64,000 nucleotides of DNA from Zanthoxylum bungeanum. Lineage: Eukaryota > Streptophyta > Magnoliopsida > Sapindales > Rutaceae. Below the pieces are notes generated by a model that was not told the DNA's origin, searched no databases, and saw only the letters and a program-made list of their open reading frames with translations. Where the stretch lies: assembly GCA_019454045.1 (NCBI GenBank), contig SKCR01033469.1:310001-374000 (forward strand), written 5' to 3'. Within the stretch, counting starts at the first letter, position 1. Each line of letters begins with the position of its first letter. Shown in pieces: positions 35,131 through 48,322 of the stretch. Position numbers and translations under genes: made by a program.

Positions 35131-36526
35131 CTATTTGAGCATGAAATTTGATTAGAGTTTATATACTAAAATTTGGGTATTTTTGATTTGAGCATGTTTT
35201 AATCAAATTATTTGTTTAAGTATGCTTGTATGTTGATAACTTAGAGTTATGCATGATCAATTTTAAAAAAAATTAATTGGATTAATTTTCCCCAATATTT
35301 AGGGCTTGGCCGAATACTCTAGATGAACCCTAGGTCATGGTGATTTTTGTTTTTAAATCATTGGATGAGTTTAAAGACTTGGGATATATTGATTTATGAT
35401 TTAATCGGATTGAAATCGAAATCGGATATAAAATCCTTCAAATTTCTGTGACTTGAGAAGCATGAAAATGAGTTGATTTTGATTCAATAATGTTGGACAT
35501 GTGTTGAAATTATTAATGCATGATAATTGATTAAATTAATATTTTGGAAATATTAATTAGATAATTAATTAGTGCAATACACTTTAAATAATTAAATTTT
35601 GAAATTTGGAAAATTAGAATTTAATTAATTGGGCTTAATTTGGAATTGGGCTAAAAATGTTGTATTTGGGCCTAATGGGCTTGGTTGGGCAAAGTTGGTT
35701 TAGGACAATTGGCTTGGATCCAAATTGGGCCTAAACCATTCCATTAAGTCCAAATATAACAAATGGGCCTTTAAATATTTAATTGGGCCTACTGGGCCAA
35801 AATTTATTTCTTGGCAAATAGGGTGATTCCTTATTTAGGCCTTGGTATTTGGGTTTGACCCACATTGACCAAAGCCCATGCCTTAAGAAATTAATTGAAA
35901 GCTCATTGGACTTTAATTAAATTGACATTGGATGCTAATTGGGCTTTGATTAATCATGAAGGCTTTGTTCCATATCGTATGTCTTGTCCAAGTTGTGATT
36001 TTGTGGCCAAAGTCAAGATCACTTCTTATCCATCGACATCGATTACGAAGCTTTCCAAAGTCAATGGGTCCCGCTTAACTGGAATCATTAAGCTTGTTGT
36101 GCCAAAGCCAAGGCTTAGTTGATTCAGAGGAAAAAGGTTAGGAAAATATATTGGATATATTGGCATATATATTGTATATATGTTTCGGACTTGGAGGTCC
36201 ACCTATCGGATCTAGGAATTGGATGAGATCCAATTGATCTTGGAGATCTACCTAGTTAAATATCATATAGCTTGTTGGCCAAAGTCAAGGTTGTGTGTTA
36301 TTTAACGAGATCCTAGCCCAATAGGAAACTAGGTTTCCCGAGTACTCAACAGAGGGTTAGAGGCTCGCCGAAAAATAGTGGGAGGCCAGTATTGAATTTG
36401 AAATTTCGTTCAAATACTTGGCTTTATGCGCTTTCAAATTATTTCGTCAATTATAAATATTTATTAGTTGGACTAATATTTTATTATTTTTCTTGTAACA
36501 GTTAGACTGTACCCATACATCGTTAA
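35131..36526 (+). other. Element F long 5' leader, possible intron
   Basis: This leader of about 1.4 kb has many stops in all frames and low-complexity GGGCTTAATTTGGAATTGGG words (35630-35800). The donor-like GTAAGTAT at 35031 in the LTR and the acceptor-like TTTTTCTTGTAACAG ending at 36501, just before gag, could make nearly all of it an intron. Relative to element G it lacks about 780 bases (G 46755-47531). Confidence 0.5.
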
Positions 36527-37533
36527 TTGAATGGTTTGACTATTGCAATTAAGATGACAGGAAAGTTAAGCATTAGAGATATTATCATGGGCGACAATGT
36601 CTTTAATGGCACAAACTTTCAAGATTGGGACATGAATCTCAGGATTTTCCTGGGATCCGAGAAGTTGCTCTACACTATAGAGAGACCTCTTGGGCCTAAG
36701 CCTAGATCTGATCAGATAGTTGAGCTAGAGCTTTGGAAGACTCATAGCGATGAAAACTTCACTGCTCAATCTATAATGCTTGCTGCTATGACTCAACAAT
36801 TCGTCGTCAAACCAAGGGATTGGATCCCTATAATATGATGGAGAAGTTGCATGATCTTCATCGATCTAATCTTAGATCGCAAAGATATGAGTTACAGAAG
36901 AAGCTCTTTCGTGCTCGCATGTTAAAAGGTACCTCTGTTGAGAAACATGTGTCACAGATGATTGCTAACATTGAGTAGCTAGGATAGATGTGCATTGTCT
37001 TCGAGGCTCAGACTTCAATAGATTTGATCTTACAGTCTCTCCCCGACACTTGGTGTGGGTTCATCATGAACTTCAATATGATGAACCAAGACCGAACTCT
37101 TGGAGAGTTGATGTCTACACTGCGTGAAGCAGAAAAAGAGCTCCTAAAGGGCAAGAAGCACGAGGCGCACTTTTCTTCAACATCTCAGACTCCGAGGGCT
37201 TGGCCCAAGGCGACTGGAGGTGTAAAGAAGAAGAAGAAGAAGAAGAAGAAAGGCAAGTCCAAATCGTCAAAACCTTATGGGAAGGGAAATGACAAATCCC
37301 AAGATGTATGTCTGCAGTGCGGAAAGCGTGGTCACTGGAAGCGTGACTGCCGCGAGTACAAGGCACACATGAAGGAAATCAAAGCGGGCAAGGCACCGGC
37401 TTCAGATATGTTTGTTATAGAAATAAACATGTCTACTACTAGTTTTAAAAATTGGATTTTTGATTTTGGTTTTGGTACTCATATATGTACTGATGTGCAG
37501 GATCTGCAGATTAACAGGAGACTGGCCTCATGA
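36527..37533 (+). pseudogene. Element F gag and protease start
   Basis: The ATG at 36554 (TGKLSIRDIIMGDNVFNGTN) is the conserved gag start; an ATG at 36527 lies upstream in the same frame. A frameshift near 36838 and two stops (36976-36987) break it. The C-part (36988-37533) has QSLPDTWCGFIMNFNMMNQD, a run of nine lysines coded by AAG repeats (37225-37253), a complete CCHC zinc knuckle CLQCGKRGHWKRDC (37307-37348) and the protease entry WIFDFGFGTHIC, where the catalytic DSG has become DFG. H keeps WIFDSGCGTHIC, so the change disables F. Confidence 0.85.
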
Positions 37534-38880
37534 TAGATTGACCTCCGCGTTGGAAATGGGACACAAGTCGCCGTTTTGGCCGTTGGCTCTTTTGTTTTGG
37601 AACTACCCTCGGGGCAAGTACTTAAACTTACATACTGTTATTATGTACCTAGTTTGACTAGGAATATTATTTCTGTATCTATGTTAGCCCAATGTGGGTA
37701 TACTTTTGTTTATTTAGAAACACTGGGTGTTTTATGTATAAAAATGATATGGAAATTTGCACTGCTGATGTAAATAATGGTATTTATATTTTGAATATAA
37801 ATCAATCTCAAACATATAATGTAACAAACAAAAGGCTTAAACTAAGTAACAAAGATGAAACTTATATGTGACACATTAACAAGACTCGCATATCCACACT
37901 TTTGAAGAGTGGGTACTTGGATGGATTTGATCCAAATTCATATGACTTCTGCGAATCTTGTTTATTTGGAAAAATGCCTAAAACTCTTTTAGGGGAAAGG
38001 GTGTACGTGCCAATGAACTGTTAGCCCTTGTTCATAGTGACGTTTGTGGGCCCATGTCTAGCCAGGCTAGAGGTGGATATGAATACTTCGTAACCTTTAT
38101 GTATGATGCATCGCGTTATGGATATGTGTATCTTATGAGACACAAGTCGAAAACCTTTGAGAAATTCAAAGAGTTTCGACACGAAGTAGAAAAACAGACC
38201 GGCAAAAGTATTAAGACATTACGGTCGGACCATGGTGGCGAATACTTAAGCAATGAGTTTCTTGATTACTTGAAAGAATATGGTATTCTTTCACAGTGGA
38301 CTCCTCTCGGAACACCGCAATTAAATGGTGTGTCCGAACGGAGAAATCGAACTTTGTTAGACATGGTAAGTTCTATGATGAGTCGCACAGAGCTACCTAT
38401 TTCCTTCTGGGGATATGCATTGAACATTGCAATACTTATTTTGAATAAGGTTCCGTCAAAGTCTGTTCAACAGACTCTGTATGAAATATGGACAGGAAAG
38501 AAACCGGGTTTCTCATTCCTGAAGATTTGGGGATGCTGGGCATACGTCAAACGTTTGGAAGGTACCAAACTAGAACCAAAATCGGATAAATGCCTATTTG
38601 TAGGATATCCTAGGGAAACCAAAGGATATTACTTCTATAACCCACAAGAGAACAAAGTATTTGTTGCTCTACATGCGGTTTTCCTTGAGAAGGAATTCCT
38701 AAATGCAGTGGTTAGTGGGAGGAAAATATACCTCGATGAAAATCGGAGTGATACTGTTCCTGGCACAGAATCCTTAACGAAACATGAACAGTTCATCAGG
38801 GATGAAACTGTACCACAATCTTCGAATACACAAGAACCGCATAGGTCGGAGAGAGTCAGAAAACAACCTGAGAGGTATGG
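37534..38880 (+). pseudogene. Element F protease end, GAG-pre-integrase and integrase
   Basis: The protease end (LTRNIISVSMLAQCGYTF, 37645-37700) and GAG-pre-integrase (37800-38040, damaged by a deletion and a TGA near 37869) lead into an open frame of 360 codons (38054-39136). This holds the integrase core: LRSDHGGEYLSNEF with catalytic aspartate at 38228, then VSERRNRTLLDMV with the catalytic glutamate, then SFWGYALNIAILILNKVPSK and CLFVGYPRETKGYYFY. An in-frame CAG at 38063-38065 is TAG in elements H, G and I. Integrase would insert the cDNA; the core looks intact here. Confidence 0.85.
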
Positions 38881-40501
38881 GTTTCTGATCTCACCTCATA
38901 TGGATATCAATCTTATTGAGGAAGATGAACAGGCTACGTATGAGAAAGCGATACAAGGTATCGACTCCGCTACATGGCAAGAAGCCATGAAGTCCGAAAT
39001 GGATTCCATGTACACCAACCAAGTTTGGACACTGGTTGATGCACAAGAAGGCGTAAAGCCTATTGGTTGCAAATGGGTCTTCAAGAGAAAGACCGACTTG
39101 GATGGAAACATACAAATGTACAAGCTAGGCTTGTAGCAAAAGGGTATCGTCAACGACATGGTGTCGATTATGAAAAAATGTTTTCACCCGTTGCCATGAT
39201 AAAATCCATTCGGATAATGCTTGCTATTGCTGCATATTTCAATTACGAGATATGACAAATGGACGTCAAAACTGCTTTCCTTAACGGAAACCTTTTGGAG
39301 GATGTTTATATGCAACAGCCGGACGGTTTTGTCATACCTAAACATGCAGACAAGGTTTGTAAGTTAAATCGATCCATTTATGGATTGAAGCAAACATCGC
39401 GTTCTTGGAACCAACATTTTGATGAGATAAAATAATATGATTTCATTCAAAACGAGGATGATCCTTGTGTATATAAGAATGTTAGTGGGAGCGCACTGAC
39501 ATTTATTATCATTTATGTCGATGATGTATTGCTTATTGGCAATGACATTCCCATGTTAACATCGGTGAAAGCTTGGCTTTCATTAAAATTCTCCATGAAG
39601 GATCTGGGAGAAGCATCCTTTATTCTGGGAATAAAGATCTACATGGATAGATCTAGAAAGCTGCTTGGACTCTCCCAGAGCACGTACATTAACAAAGTGT
39701 TGAAGAGATTCAACATGGATCAGTCCAAGATGGGACTATTGCCAGTGTCACATGGCGTCACTCTGTCTAAAGACATGTGTCCTAAAACTCAAGAAGAGAG
39801 AGACAACATGAGTCAGTTCCCATTCGCCTCGACAGACGGATCGATCATGTATGCCATGATATGTACGCGACCTGATGTCTCGTATGCTTTGAGCATGTGT
39901 AGTCGCTATCAGGCCGATCCAGGTGATGGTCACTGGATGGCAGTTAAGAATATCCTTAAGTATCTTAGACTAACTAAGGATGCTTTCTTAATCTATGGAG
40001 ATGGAGAACTTGAGGTAACTGGGTATACCGATGTAAGTTTCCAAATCGATAAAGACGACTGCAAGTCGCAATCCGGGTACATATTTTGTTTGAACAACGG
40101 AGCACTAAGCTGGAAATCTTCCAAGGAAGAGACTGTTACCGATTCAACAATAGAAGCGGAGTACATTGCAGCTACTGAAGCAGTAAAAGAGGCAGTTTGG
40201 ATCCGTAAATTCCTAATTTGGATTAGGAGTAGTTCCGTTAGCAGCTGAGCCCGTTCAATTATATTGTGACAATAACGGGGCTATAGCGCAGGCTAAGGAA
40301 TCGCGATCTCATCAACGATCCAAGCATGTTCTTCGACGTTTCCATCTGATTCGTGAGATCATACATCGTGGTGATGTGAAGATCAAGAAGGTCACATCAG
40401 AGGACAACATTAAAGATCTGCTGACGAAAGCTATTCCTCAGCAAAAGTTTGAGAGACATGTACATAGTTCAGGTGTTAGATGCTTGAGTGAATGGCTATA
40501 G
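38881..40501 (+). pseudogene. Element F reverse transcriptase and RNase H
   Basis: RT begins in the integrase frame (WQEAMKSEMDSMYTNQVWTL, 38975), shifts frame near 39120 and has stops near 39254 and 39433. It then continues openly from about 39440. The YVDD active site is at 39514-39525, followed by SWLSLKF-like, GEASFILGIKI and CTRPDVSYALSMCSRYQ. RNase H covers 39990-40501 with GYTDVSFQ, DSTIEAEYIAATEA and HLIREIIHRGDVKI; a frameshift lies near 40225. The stop codon ends at 40501, followed by the polypurine tract. Apart from these breaks it has the usual length. Confidence 0.87.
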
Positions 40502-40503
40502 GC

Positions 40504-40515
40504 CAAGTGGGAGAT
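40504..40515 (+). other. Element F polypurine tract
   Basis: CAAGTGGGAGAT directly precedes LTR F2. The same bases precede G2 at 51681-51692. It would prime plus-strand DNA synthesis. Confidence 0.75.
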
Positions 40516-42434
40516 TGTTGGACAATTATGACCCATAGCATCATTATTTGTAAAAGACATTGTAGTTTTTGTACAAATTAACTATGTGACAATGGAAATT
40601 GCATTTTATCATTTTGTAATTTGATTACTTAAATATATAAATGATAAAAGTCCTTATGATTAGTTCCGAATTATAAGATATTAGACAATATCAATCCATA
40701 AAGGTTTAATCATTAAATATCCATAGTCGTAGTATTATCGAGACTGGACATCGATAATGCAGAATAGACTAGTATTGCACTTGTGCGTGTTATGGAGGCG
40801 TAACAACATAGTTCTCATATATTTAAGTATTGGATACTTATGCAAGTGTGATAGGAGGTTGTGTTTACCGATAGTACGAAAACAGCTTAGCTCTAGATAG
40901 ACCCCTCAGAATCCCATTGGCAGTATGACTATGTGTCTATGAGAATCTGCATCAGGGTAGGTGTATTTGGTCTTAACCTAAGACTTTCATCGCTAGTACT
41001 TGCGACAATCAATACGCTTTGGTTTTGGTCTTCCAGGACTTTAACATGTTCTATGTACGCCTATCCTGAGTTTATTGAGAATCATAGTGTATTGGGTGTG
41101 ATGTCAAGACGAGAGTATCACTTCAGTCATATGGAGATGATGATCACACATGGATACAAAACTGGTACTCTAATGGGTTGCAACCATCAAGATAATATGA
41201 CAAGGTCATGATTATCCGATTAAAGAGACTAGTTGCTTGTGATCCGATATAAGCTTCGTACGGGGCAAACACTTTTCCAGCCCCAGGCCTTGCTTGTGAC
41301 ATCCGATATTGGATCGCCATACGCAATACTACGTATACTATGTCTGACAAAGATTATATATTCCTTTAAGAATATTTCTGGAGAATTGGGTAGGCACGAT
41401 GCTTTGCTAGAAATCAACCATGTCTCGTAAATCGGTAAGAACGTCGTATTGGGTACGTACGTGTTCGGATAGTCCGACGACCGGATTTACTGCCAACATA
41501 TCCATGGATCTCATGGGTCGCTTCCCGAAGATTCACCGATGACGTATGATTCCAACATAATTAATCTAGGATTAATTGCGGAGAGATTTTATATGGGATA
41601 AAATACTATTAGAAGAGAGAGAACGGTTAATTTGGAATTAATCGATAAAATAATATATTCGATATATTAAATGAAATTAGATTTCATAACGGAATTAAAA
41701 TTGGATTTTCATTTGGGCGAATGAATTAATTTAGAATTAATTCACGAGCGATGTGAATAGTAATTTTGCTAAGCATAATTATTTAATTAAATATTGATTT
41801 AATTACGTCACAACGGAAAATTCGTTAATTAGGAATTAACGAACCCGAGCCCGGAATGTGTTTGCGGGCCCACTCGGATTTTGAATTTAGTGGGGCCCAC
41901 AAGTCACATCGTAAGTCACTTTAGTGATGGAAGTCATGTCACCTTTTTGTGATTGCCATCTAGTCGATATTGGTGATGGGAGTAGTTGGAAGCTTTAATT
42001 GCTTTTTCCCTCCATTTTTTGGTAAAGACTTTTTGGAAAAGGATATACCATTTTTGCCTTTGACTTTTCATAACTAGTATTTTGTTTTAGAAACAAAACA
42101 AAGAAAAACAAAAACTCTCTCTTTCTTTCTCACCTTGGCCGAATACTACAAGCATTTACAAGGAAATTTTGTAGCAATATTTCCTAAGCTAGCACTTGAA
42201 GAATAATATCAATGTGATAGGGAAACCAATCCCAAGAGCTTGGAATCCATTTCAAAGCTTGGAGCTTGAACATCAACATTCAAAGAGGTGATCTTGGAGG
42301 ACTTCTGAAAGGAAATTTTTGTTCTACACGCATCCTACAACCGTTCTTTGTAAGTATGTTTCCGCCATTCTTACTTCTTGTATTCACATGTTTTATGCTT
42401 AATATGATCTTGGGATGACCTTAGAAACCCAACA
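40516..42434 (+). repeat. LTR F2, shared by elements F and H
   Basis: Starts TGTTGGACAATTATGACCCA and ends AAACCCAACA. It is preceded by the polypurine tract of F and followed by the PBS of H (42436), so it serves as 3' LTR of one and 5' LTR of the other. Confidence 0.9.
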
Positions 42435-43834
42435 ATGGTATCATGGAGCCTATTTGAGCATGAAATTTGATTAGGGTTTATGTACTAAAATTTAGGTATT
42501 TTTGATTTGAGCATGTTTTAATCAATTTGTTTGTTTAAGTATGCTTGTATGTTGATAACTTAGAGTTATGCATGATCAATTTTAAGAAAAATTAATTGGA
42601 TTAATTTTCCCCAATATTTAGGGCTTGGCCGAAAACTCTAGATGAACCCTAGGTCATGGTGATTTTTGTTTTTAAATCATTGGATGAGTTTAAAGACTTG
42701 GGATATATTGATTTATGATTTAATCGGATTGAAATTGAAATCGGATATAAAATCCTTCAAATTTCCGTGACTTGAGAAGCATGAAAATGAGTTGATTTTG
42801 ATTCAATAATATTGGACATGTGTTGAAAATATTAATGCATGATTAATTGATTAAATTAGTATTTTGGAAATATTAATTTAGATAATTAATTAGTGCAATA
42901 CACTTTAATAAATTAAATTTTGAAATTTGGAAAATTAGAATTTAATTAATTGGGCTTAATTTGGAATTGGGCTAAAAATGTTGTATTTGGGCCTAATGGG
43001 CCTGGTTGGGCTATGTTGGTTTAGGACAATTGGATTGGATCCAAATTGGGCCTAACCATTCCATTAAGTCCAAATATAACAATAGGCCTTTCAATATTTA
43101 ATTGGGCGTAATGGGCCAAAATTGATTTCTTTTGGCAAATATGGTGATTCCTTAATGGGCCTTGGTATTTGGGTTTGACCCATATTGACCAAAGCCCATG
43201 CCTTAAGGAATTAATTGAAAGCCCATTGGACTTTAATTAAATTGACATTGGATGTTAATTGGGCTTTGAGACACATTAAGATTAGATTTAGAATCTAAGT
43301 CGTAAAGGCGCATTAAAAAGTGTAATTATTTAATTTGGAATTAAATATAGAATTAGTATTGAATACAAATTAAATTAGATTTAAAATTATAGTTCGATAT
43401 AATTCAAGAATTCGTACTTTGAGTATTTATTCTTAAACGAGTTGGACTCGCGCAAATCAAATCGTTGTTTGAACATTGGATGATCACTTTATTCAAAGAT
43501 TAATTAATTGGATTAGATTGATTGAATAACATGCTTGTGTGAATACATGGATGTGTTGTATGAATAATGTATATCAGATGGATATTATAAGGGAAATGGC
43601 AATTTTGGAAATTGTTGTAAATTTAGAATTTATTAAATTGGACCTGCGTGTCCAGCCTTATCTCTCGATTCTTCGTAATTCTCTTCTCACCTAATTCCCC
43701 TCAATGTTAAAAAGGTTTCTCTAATTGTATTATGTAATTGGGTAGAAATTAGAATAGTGCTAGCCGGGGAGAGGAAATGGAGTTAGACTGTACCTATACA
43801 TCGTTAATTGAATAGTTTGACTATTGCAATTAAG
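42435..43834 (+). other. Element H PBS and leader
   Basis: TGGTATCATGGAGC at 42436 begins a leader of about 1.4 kb without usable frames. It keeps the part F has lost (43268-43785) but lacks about 815 bases present in G (47267-48084), including the acceptor-like site before gag. Confidence 0.7.
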
Positions 43835-43980
43835 ATGACAGGAAAGTTAAGCATTAGAGATATTATCATGGGCGACAATGTCTTTAATGGCACAAACTTT
43901 CAAGATTGGGACATGAATCTCAGGATTATCCTGGGATCTGAGAAGTTGCTCTACACTATAGAGAGACCTCTTGGGCCTAA
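43835..43980 (+). pseudogene. Element H gag N-terminus, cut by element G
   Basis: The ATG at 43835 gives the same gag start as F (TGKLSIRDIIMGDNVFNGTN) and stays open to CCTAA at 43976-43980, where element G is inserted. The frame resumes after the second CCTAA at 53662-53666. Confidence 0.88.
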
Positions 43981-45951
43981 TGTTGGACAATTATGACCCA
44001 TAGCATCACTATTTGTACAAAACATTGTGTTGTTTTACAAATTAACTATGTGACAAAGGAAATTTCTCTTTTATCATTTGTAATTAGATTACCGGGATAT
44101 ATAAATGATAAAAGTCCATATGATTAGTTCCAGATTGATAAGATATGAGACAATATCAATCAATGAAGGTTTAATCATTAAAACATCCATAGTCGGAGTA
44201 TTATCGAGATTGTACATCGATAATGCATAATAGACTAGTATTGCACTTGTGCGCGTTGTGGGAGGATAACAACATAGTTCTCATATATTTGGGTATTGGA
44301 TACTCATGCAAGTGTAATAGGAGGTTGTGTTTACTGATGGTACGGAAACAGCTTCGCTCTGGATAGACCCCTCGGAATTCCACTGGTAGTATGACTATGT
44401 GTCTATGGAAGTCCGAATCAGGGTAGGTGTATTTGGTCTTAACCTGAGACTTGCACCGCTAATACTTGCGACAATCAATATACTTTGGTTTTGGTCGTCC
44501 AGGGCTTTAACAGGTTCTGTGTACGCCTCTTCTGGGTATATTGAGAATCGTAGTGTATTGGGTGTGATGTCAAGATGGAAGTATTACTCCAGTCATATGG
44601 AGATTATGGTCATATATGATACGAAACTGGCGCTCTTATATGCTACAGCTATCGGGATAATATGACTAGGTCACGCTTATCCGATTATAGAGACTAGTTA
44701 CCAGAGATCCGATATTTGCTTCGTACGAGGCAGACACAATTCCAGCCCCAGGCCTAGCACGTGACATTCGATACTGGATCGCAATACGCTATACTATGTA
44801 TACTACGCCTAATATAGATAACATATTCCTTTAAGAATATTTCTGGAAAATTGGCTAGGCACGGTGCTTTGCTAGAAGCCAACCATGTCTTGTAAATCGG
44901 TAAAAATGTAGTACTAAGTACGTACGTGTTTGGATAGTTCGACGATCGGATTTACTGCCAACATATCCGGGGATATCATGGGTCGCTTCTCGAAGATTCA
45001 CCGATGACGTATGACTCGTACATTACTAATCTGGGATTAATTAATAGGGAGAGAAAATTAATCTAGGATTAATTACGGAGATATTTTATCTGGGATAAAA
45101 TACTATTTAAGATAGAGAACGATTAATTTGGAATTAATCGATAAAATAATATATTCGATATATTATACGAAATTAGATTTCGAAGCGGAATTAAAATTGG
45201 ATTTTAATTCGGGCGAACGTGTTAATTTAGAATTAATTCGCTAGCGACGTGAATAGTAATTTTGCTAGGCATAATTATTTAATTAAATTTGATTTAATTA
45301 CGTCACAAGGGAAAATTCGTTAATTCGGAATTAGCGAACCCGAGACCGGGAGTGTTTGAGGGCCCACTAGCATTTTGAATCAAGTGGGGCCCACAAGTCA
45401 CATCACTCATCATATCATTAGTCATTCTTTTGATATAAGTCACATCAACTTTGAGTGATGTGATGGTTGTCACTTGTGAGCGATGTGAGTTATTGGAAGA
45501 CTTTAAAGTCTTGTACCATTTTTTGAAAAGTGGGATTTTGGTATTTGTTTTTGAAATCAAAAACCAAACACAACTCATCATCTTCTCTTCTCTCCCATTC
45601 GGCCAAGGGCCATTTTTCTCTCAAAATTTCCTCTCAATGCCGAGAACAACAAGGAGCAAAGGAAAAAATTTGTGGTAAATTTTTCCAAGATGCTAGCACA
45701 TCCAAGGGGTCAAACAAATGTGATAGGGAAACCCATTCATGAGCATGGAATCACACACAAAAGCATGGAGCTTGGAGAGCACAAAGAAGGAGCTTGGCCG
45801 AGAGTCACCCATGGAGGAAAAGCTTGAAGAAATTTTTGTGTTTCATCGCATCGCAAATCCGATCAAAGTGAGTATTTCCACAACTTTACTTTGTTGTATT
45901 CGCACTTTACATAGCTTAATTTGATCTTGGGATAACCTAGAAAACCCAACA
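43981..45951 (+). repeat. Element G 5' LTR (G1)
   Basis: Starts TGTTGGACAATTATGACCCA and ends AAACCCAACA; the PBS TGGTATCGGAGC follows at 45953. Donor-like GTGAGTATT at 45868. Confidence 0.9.
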
Positions 45952-48322
45952 ATGGTATCGGAGCCTTGATTAAGCATGAAATTGGATTTAGGGTTCTTAA
46001 CTTTAAATTTGGGTAAAATTGATTTGATGAAATTGATTGATTGAGTATGCTTGAATGATGATAACATAGTGTTATGCATGATCAATTTGATGAAAATTGA
46101 ATTGGATTAGATTTTCCCCAAAAATTAGGCTTGGCCGAAAGTTAAGCATGCCCTATAGTCATGGTAATTTTGTTTTTTGATCATTGGATGAGTTGAAAGA
46201 CTTGGGATAAATTGATTTGTGATTTAATTGGATTGAAATCAAAATTAATTATGAAAAACCCCAAATTGGTATGACCAACATAGCATGGAAATGAATTGAT
46301 TTTTTGATTCAATAATGTTGGACATGTGTTGATGATATAAGCATGATTAATTATGTAAATTGGTATTTTGGAAATGTTAATTTGACTAATTAATTATGGT
46401 TAATACACTTTAAATAATTTAATTGTGATATTTGGAATATTGTGATTTAATTAGTTGGGCTAAATTTAGAATTGGGCTAATAAAGTTGTATTTGGGCTTA
46501 ATGGTCTTGGTTGGGCCAAGTTTGGTTTAGGTTAATTGGTTGGATCCAATTTGGCCCAAAACCATATCCATAAAGTCCAAATATAATTAAATGGGCCTTT
46601 AATATTTTAATTGGGCCTAATGGGCCTAAATTGATTTTTGGCAAAAGGGTGATTCTTTATTGGGCTTTGGTTGCCAAAGTCCATGCCTTATAAATTAATT
46701 GAAAGCCCATTGGACTTTAATTAAATTTACATTGGATGTTAATTGGGCTTTGAGACCCGTAATGATTAGATTTAGAATCTAAGTCGCAAAGGCTCATTAA
46801 TAAAGTGTAATTATTTAATTTGGAATTAAATAAGAATTAATATTGAATACAAATTAAATTGGATTTAATATTGTAGTTTATATAATTCAAGAATTCATAC
46901 TTTGAGTACTTATTCTTAAACGAGTTTGACTCGCGCAAATCAAATCGTTGTTTGAACATTGGATGGTCATTAATTTCAGATTAATTAATTGGATTAGATT
47001 GATTGATAACATGCTTTTTGTGAATACATGGATGTGATGTATGAATAATGTATATCAGATGGATATTAGATGGGTGAGGGTAATTTTGGAAATTGTTGTA
47101 ATGAATTTAGAATTTATTAAATTGGACCTGCGTGTCCAGCCTATTACCTCTTGACTCTTTCAATTTCTCTTCTCACCTATTCCCCTAAATGTAAATGAAG
47201 TTTCTTTAGAAGTGTTATCTAATTGGGTAGAAGTAAGATTTTTGCTAGCCGGGAGAGAGGAAATGGAGAGATTTGTTCTAGGAACAAGTTGTTTAAATAT
47301 CCATCCACATATCATTATTAATTTATTAATCGCGCCTTATTATGTTTTTATAATGCATGTTTAAGGGTGTATGATGAGACCTAATTAAAGATAATTAATT
47401 GGTTGCCAATTACGCGAAAAACCCTCAACATATATTAAGCGTTTTTCCTTCCATTGAATGATTCATTCTCAAGATCCAAGATTGGCACTGGTTTGTTGGC
47501 CAAAGTCAACACCTTTGTCCATCGCAGATGTGTTTTAATCATGAAGGCTTTGTTCCATATCGGTGTCTTGTCCAAGTTGTGATTTATTGGCCAAAGTCAA
47601 GATCACTTCTTGTCCATCGACATTGATTACGAAGCTTTCCAAGGTCAATGGGTCCCGCTTAACTGGAATCATTAAGTTTGTTGTGCCAAAGCCAAGGCTT
47701 AATTGATTCAGAGGAAAAAGGTTAGGAAATATATTGGATATATTGGCATATATTAGATATATGTTTCAGACTTGGATGTCCTCCTACTGGATCTAGGATT
47801 TGGATGAGATCCAATTGATCTTAGAGATCTACCTAGTTAAATATCATACAGCTTGCTGTCCAAAGTCAAGGTTGTGTGTTATTTAACGGGATCCTAGCCC
47901 ACTAGGAAATAAGGTTCCCGAGTACTCAACAGAGGGTTAGAGGCTTGCCGAAAAATAGTGGGAGGCAAGTATTAAATTTGCAATTTCATTTAGATACTTG
48001 CCAATACGCGCTCATTTCAATTTTTCGTCATTACTGAAATATGTTAGTTGGACTAATATATAATTCGTTGTTTTAATTAAACAGTTGGACTGTATTCAAA
48101 CTATTTCATTTATAGTTGATTATATAATTGGATTATAGTAATGAATATATTTGAATTTTAACTATTTCAAATTATAGTTGATTATATAATTGGATTATAG
48201 TAATCAATATATTTGAATTTAAATAATTAAATTATAGTTGATTATATAGTTAGACCATAGTAATCATTATATTCAATAGTACCTGAAATTGTTGATTGGA
48301 TAATTGGACTATAGCAATCAAG
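45952..48322 (+). other. Element G leader with 60-bp repeats
   Basis: This is the longest leader form of the family, about 2.4 kb, without protein domains. TTTTAATTAAACAG ends at 48084 just before the gag region. ATAGTTGATTATATAATTGG-type units recur at 48112, 48174, 48234 and, weaker, 48291, a period near 60 bases. Confidence 0.7.

Larger units (their letters stand above)
33190..42434 (+). mobile_element. Copia element F (LTR-interior-LTR)
   Basis: LTR F1 (33190-35115), PBS, long leader, gag, protease, integrase, RT, RNase H, polypurine tract and LTR F2 (40516-42434) are all in order. F1 interrupts the RT of element D. F2 is not followed by a target duplication but by a second copia interior (element H), so F and H share the middle LTR. 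It is the most complete coding copy in the window but carries several stops and frameshifts. Confidence 0.88.
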
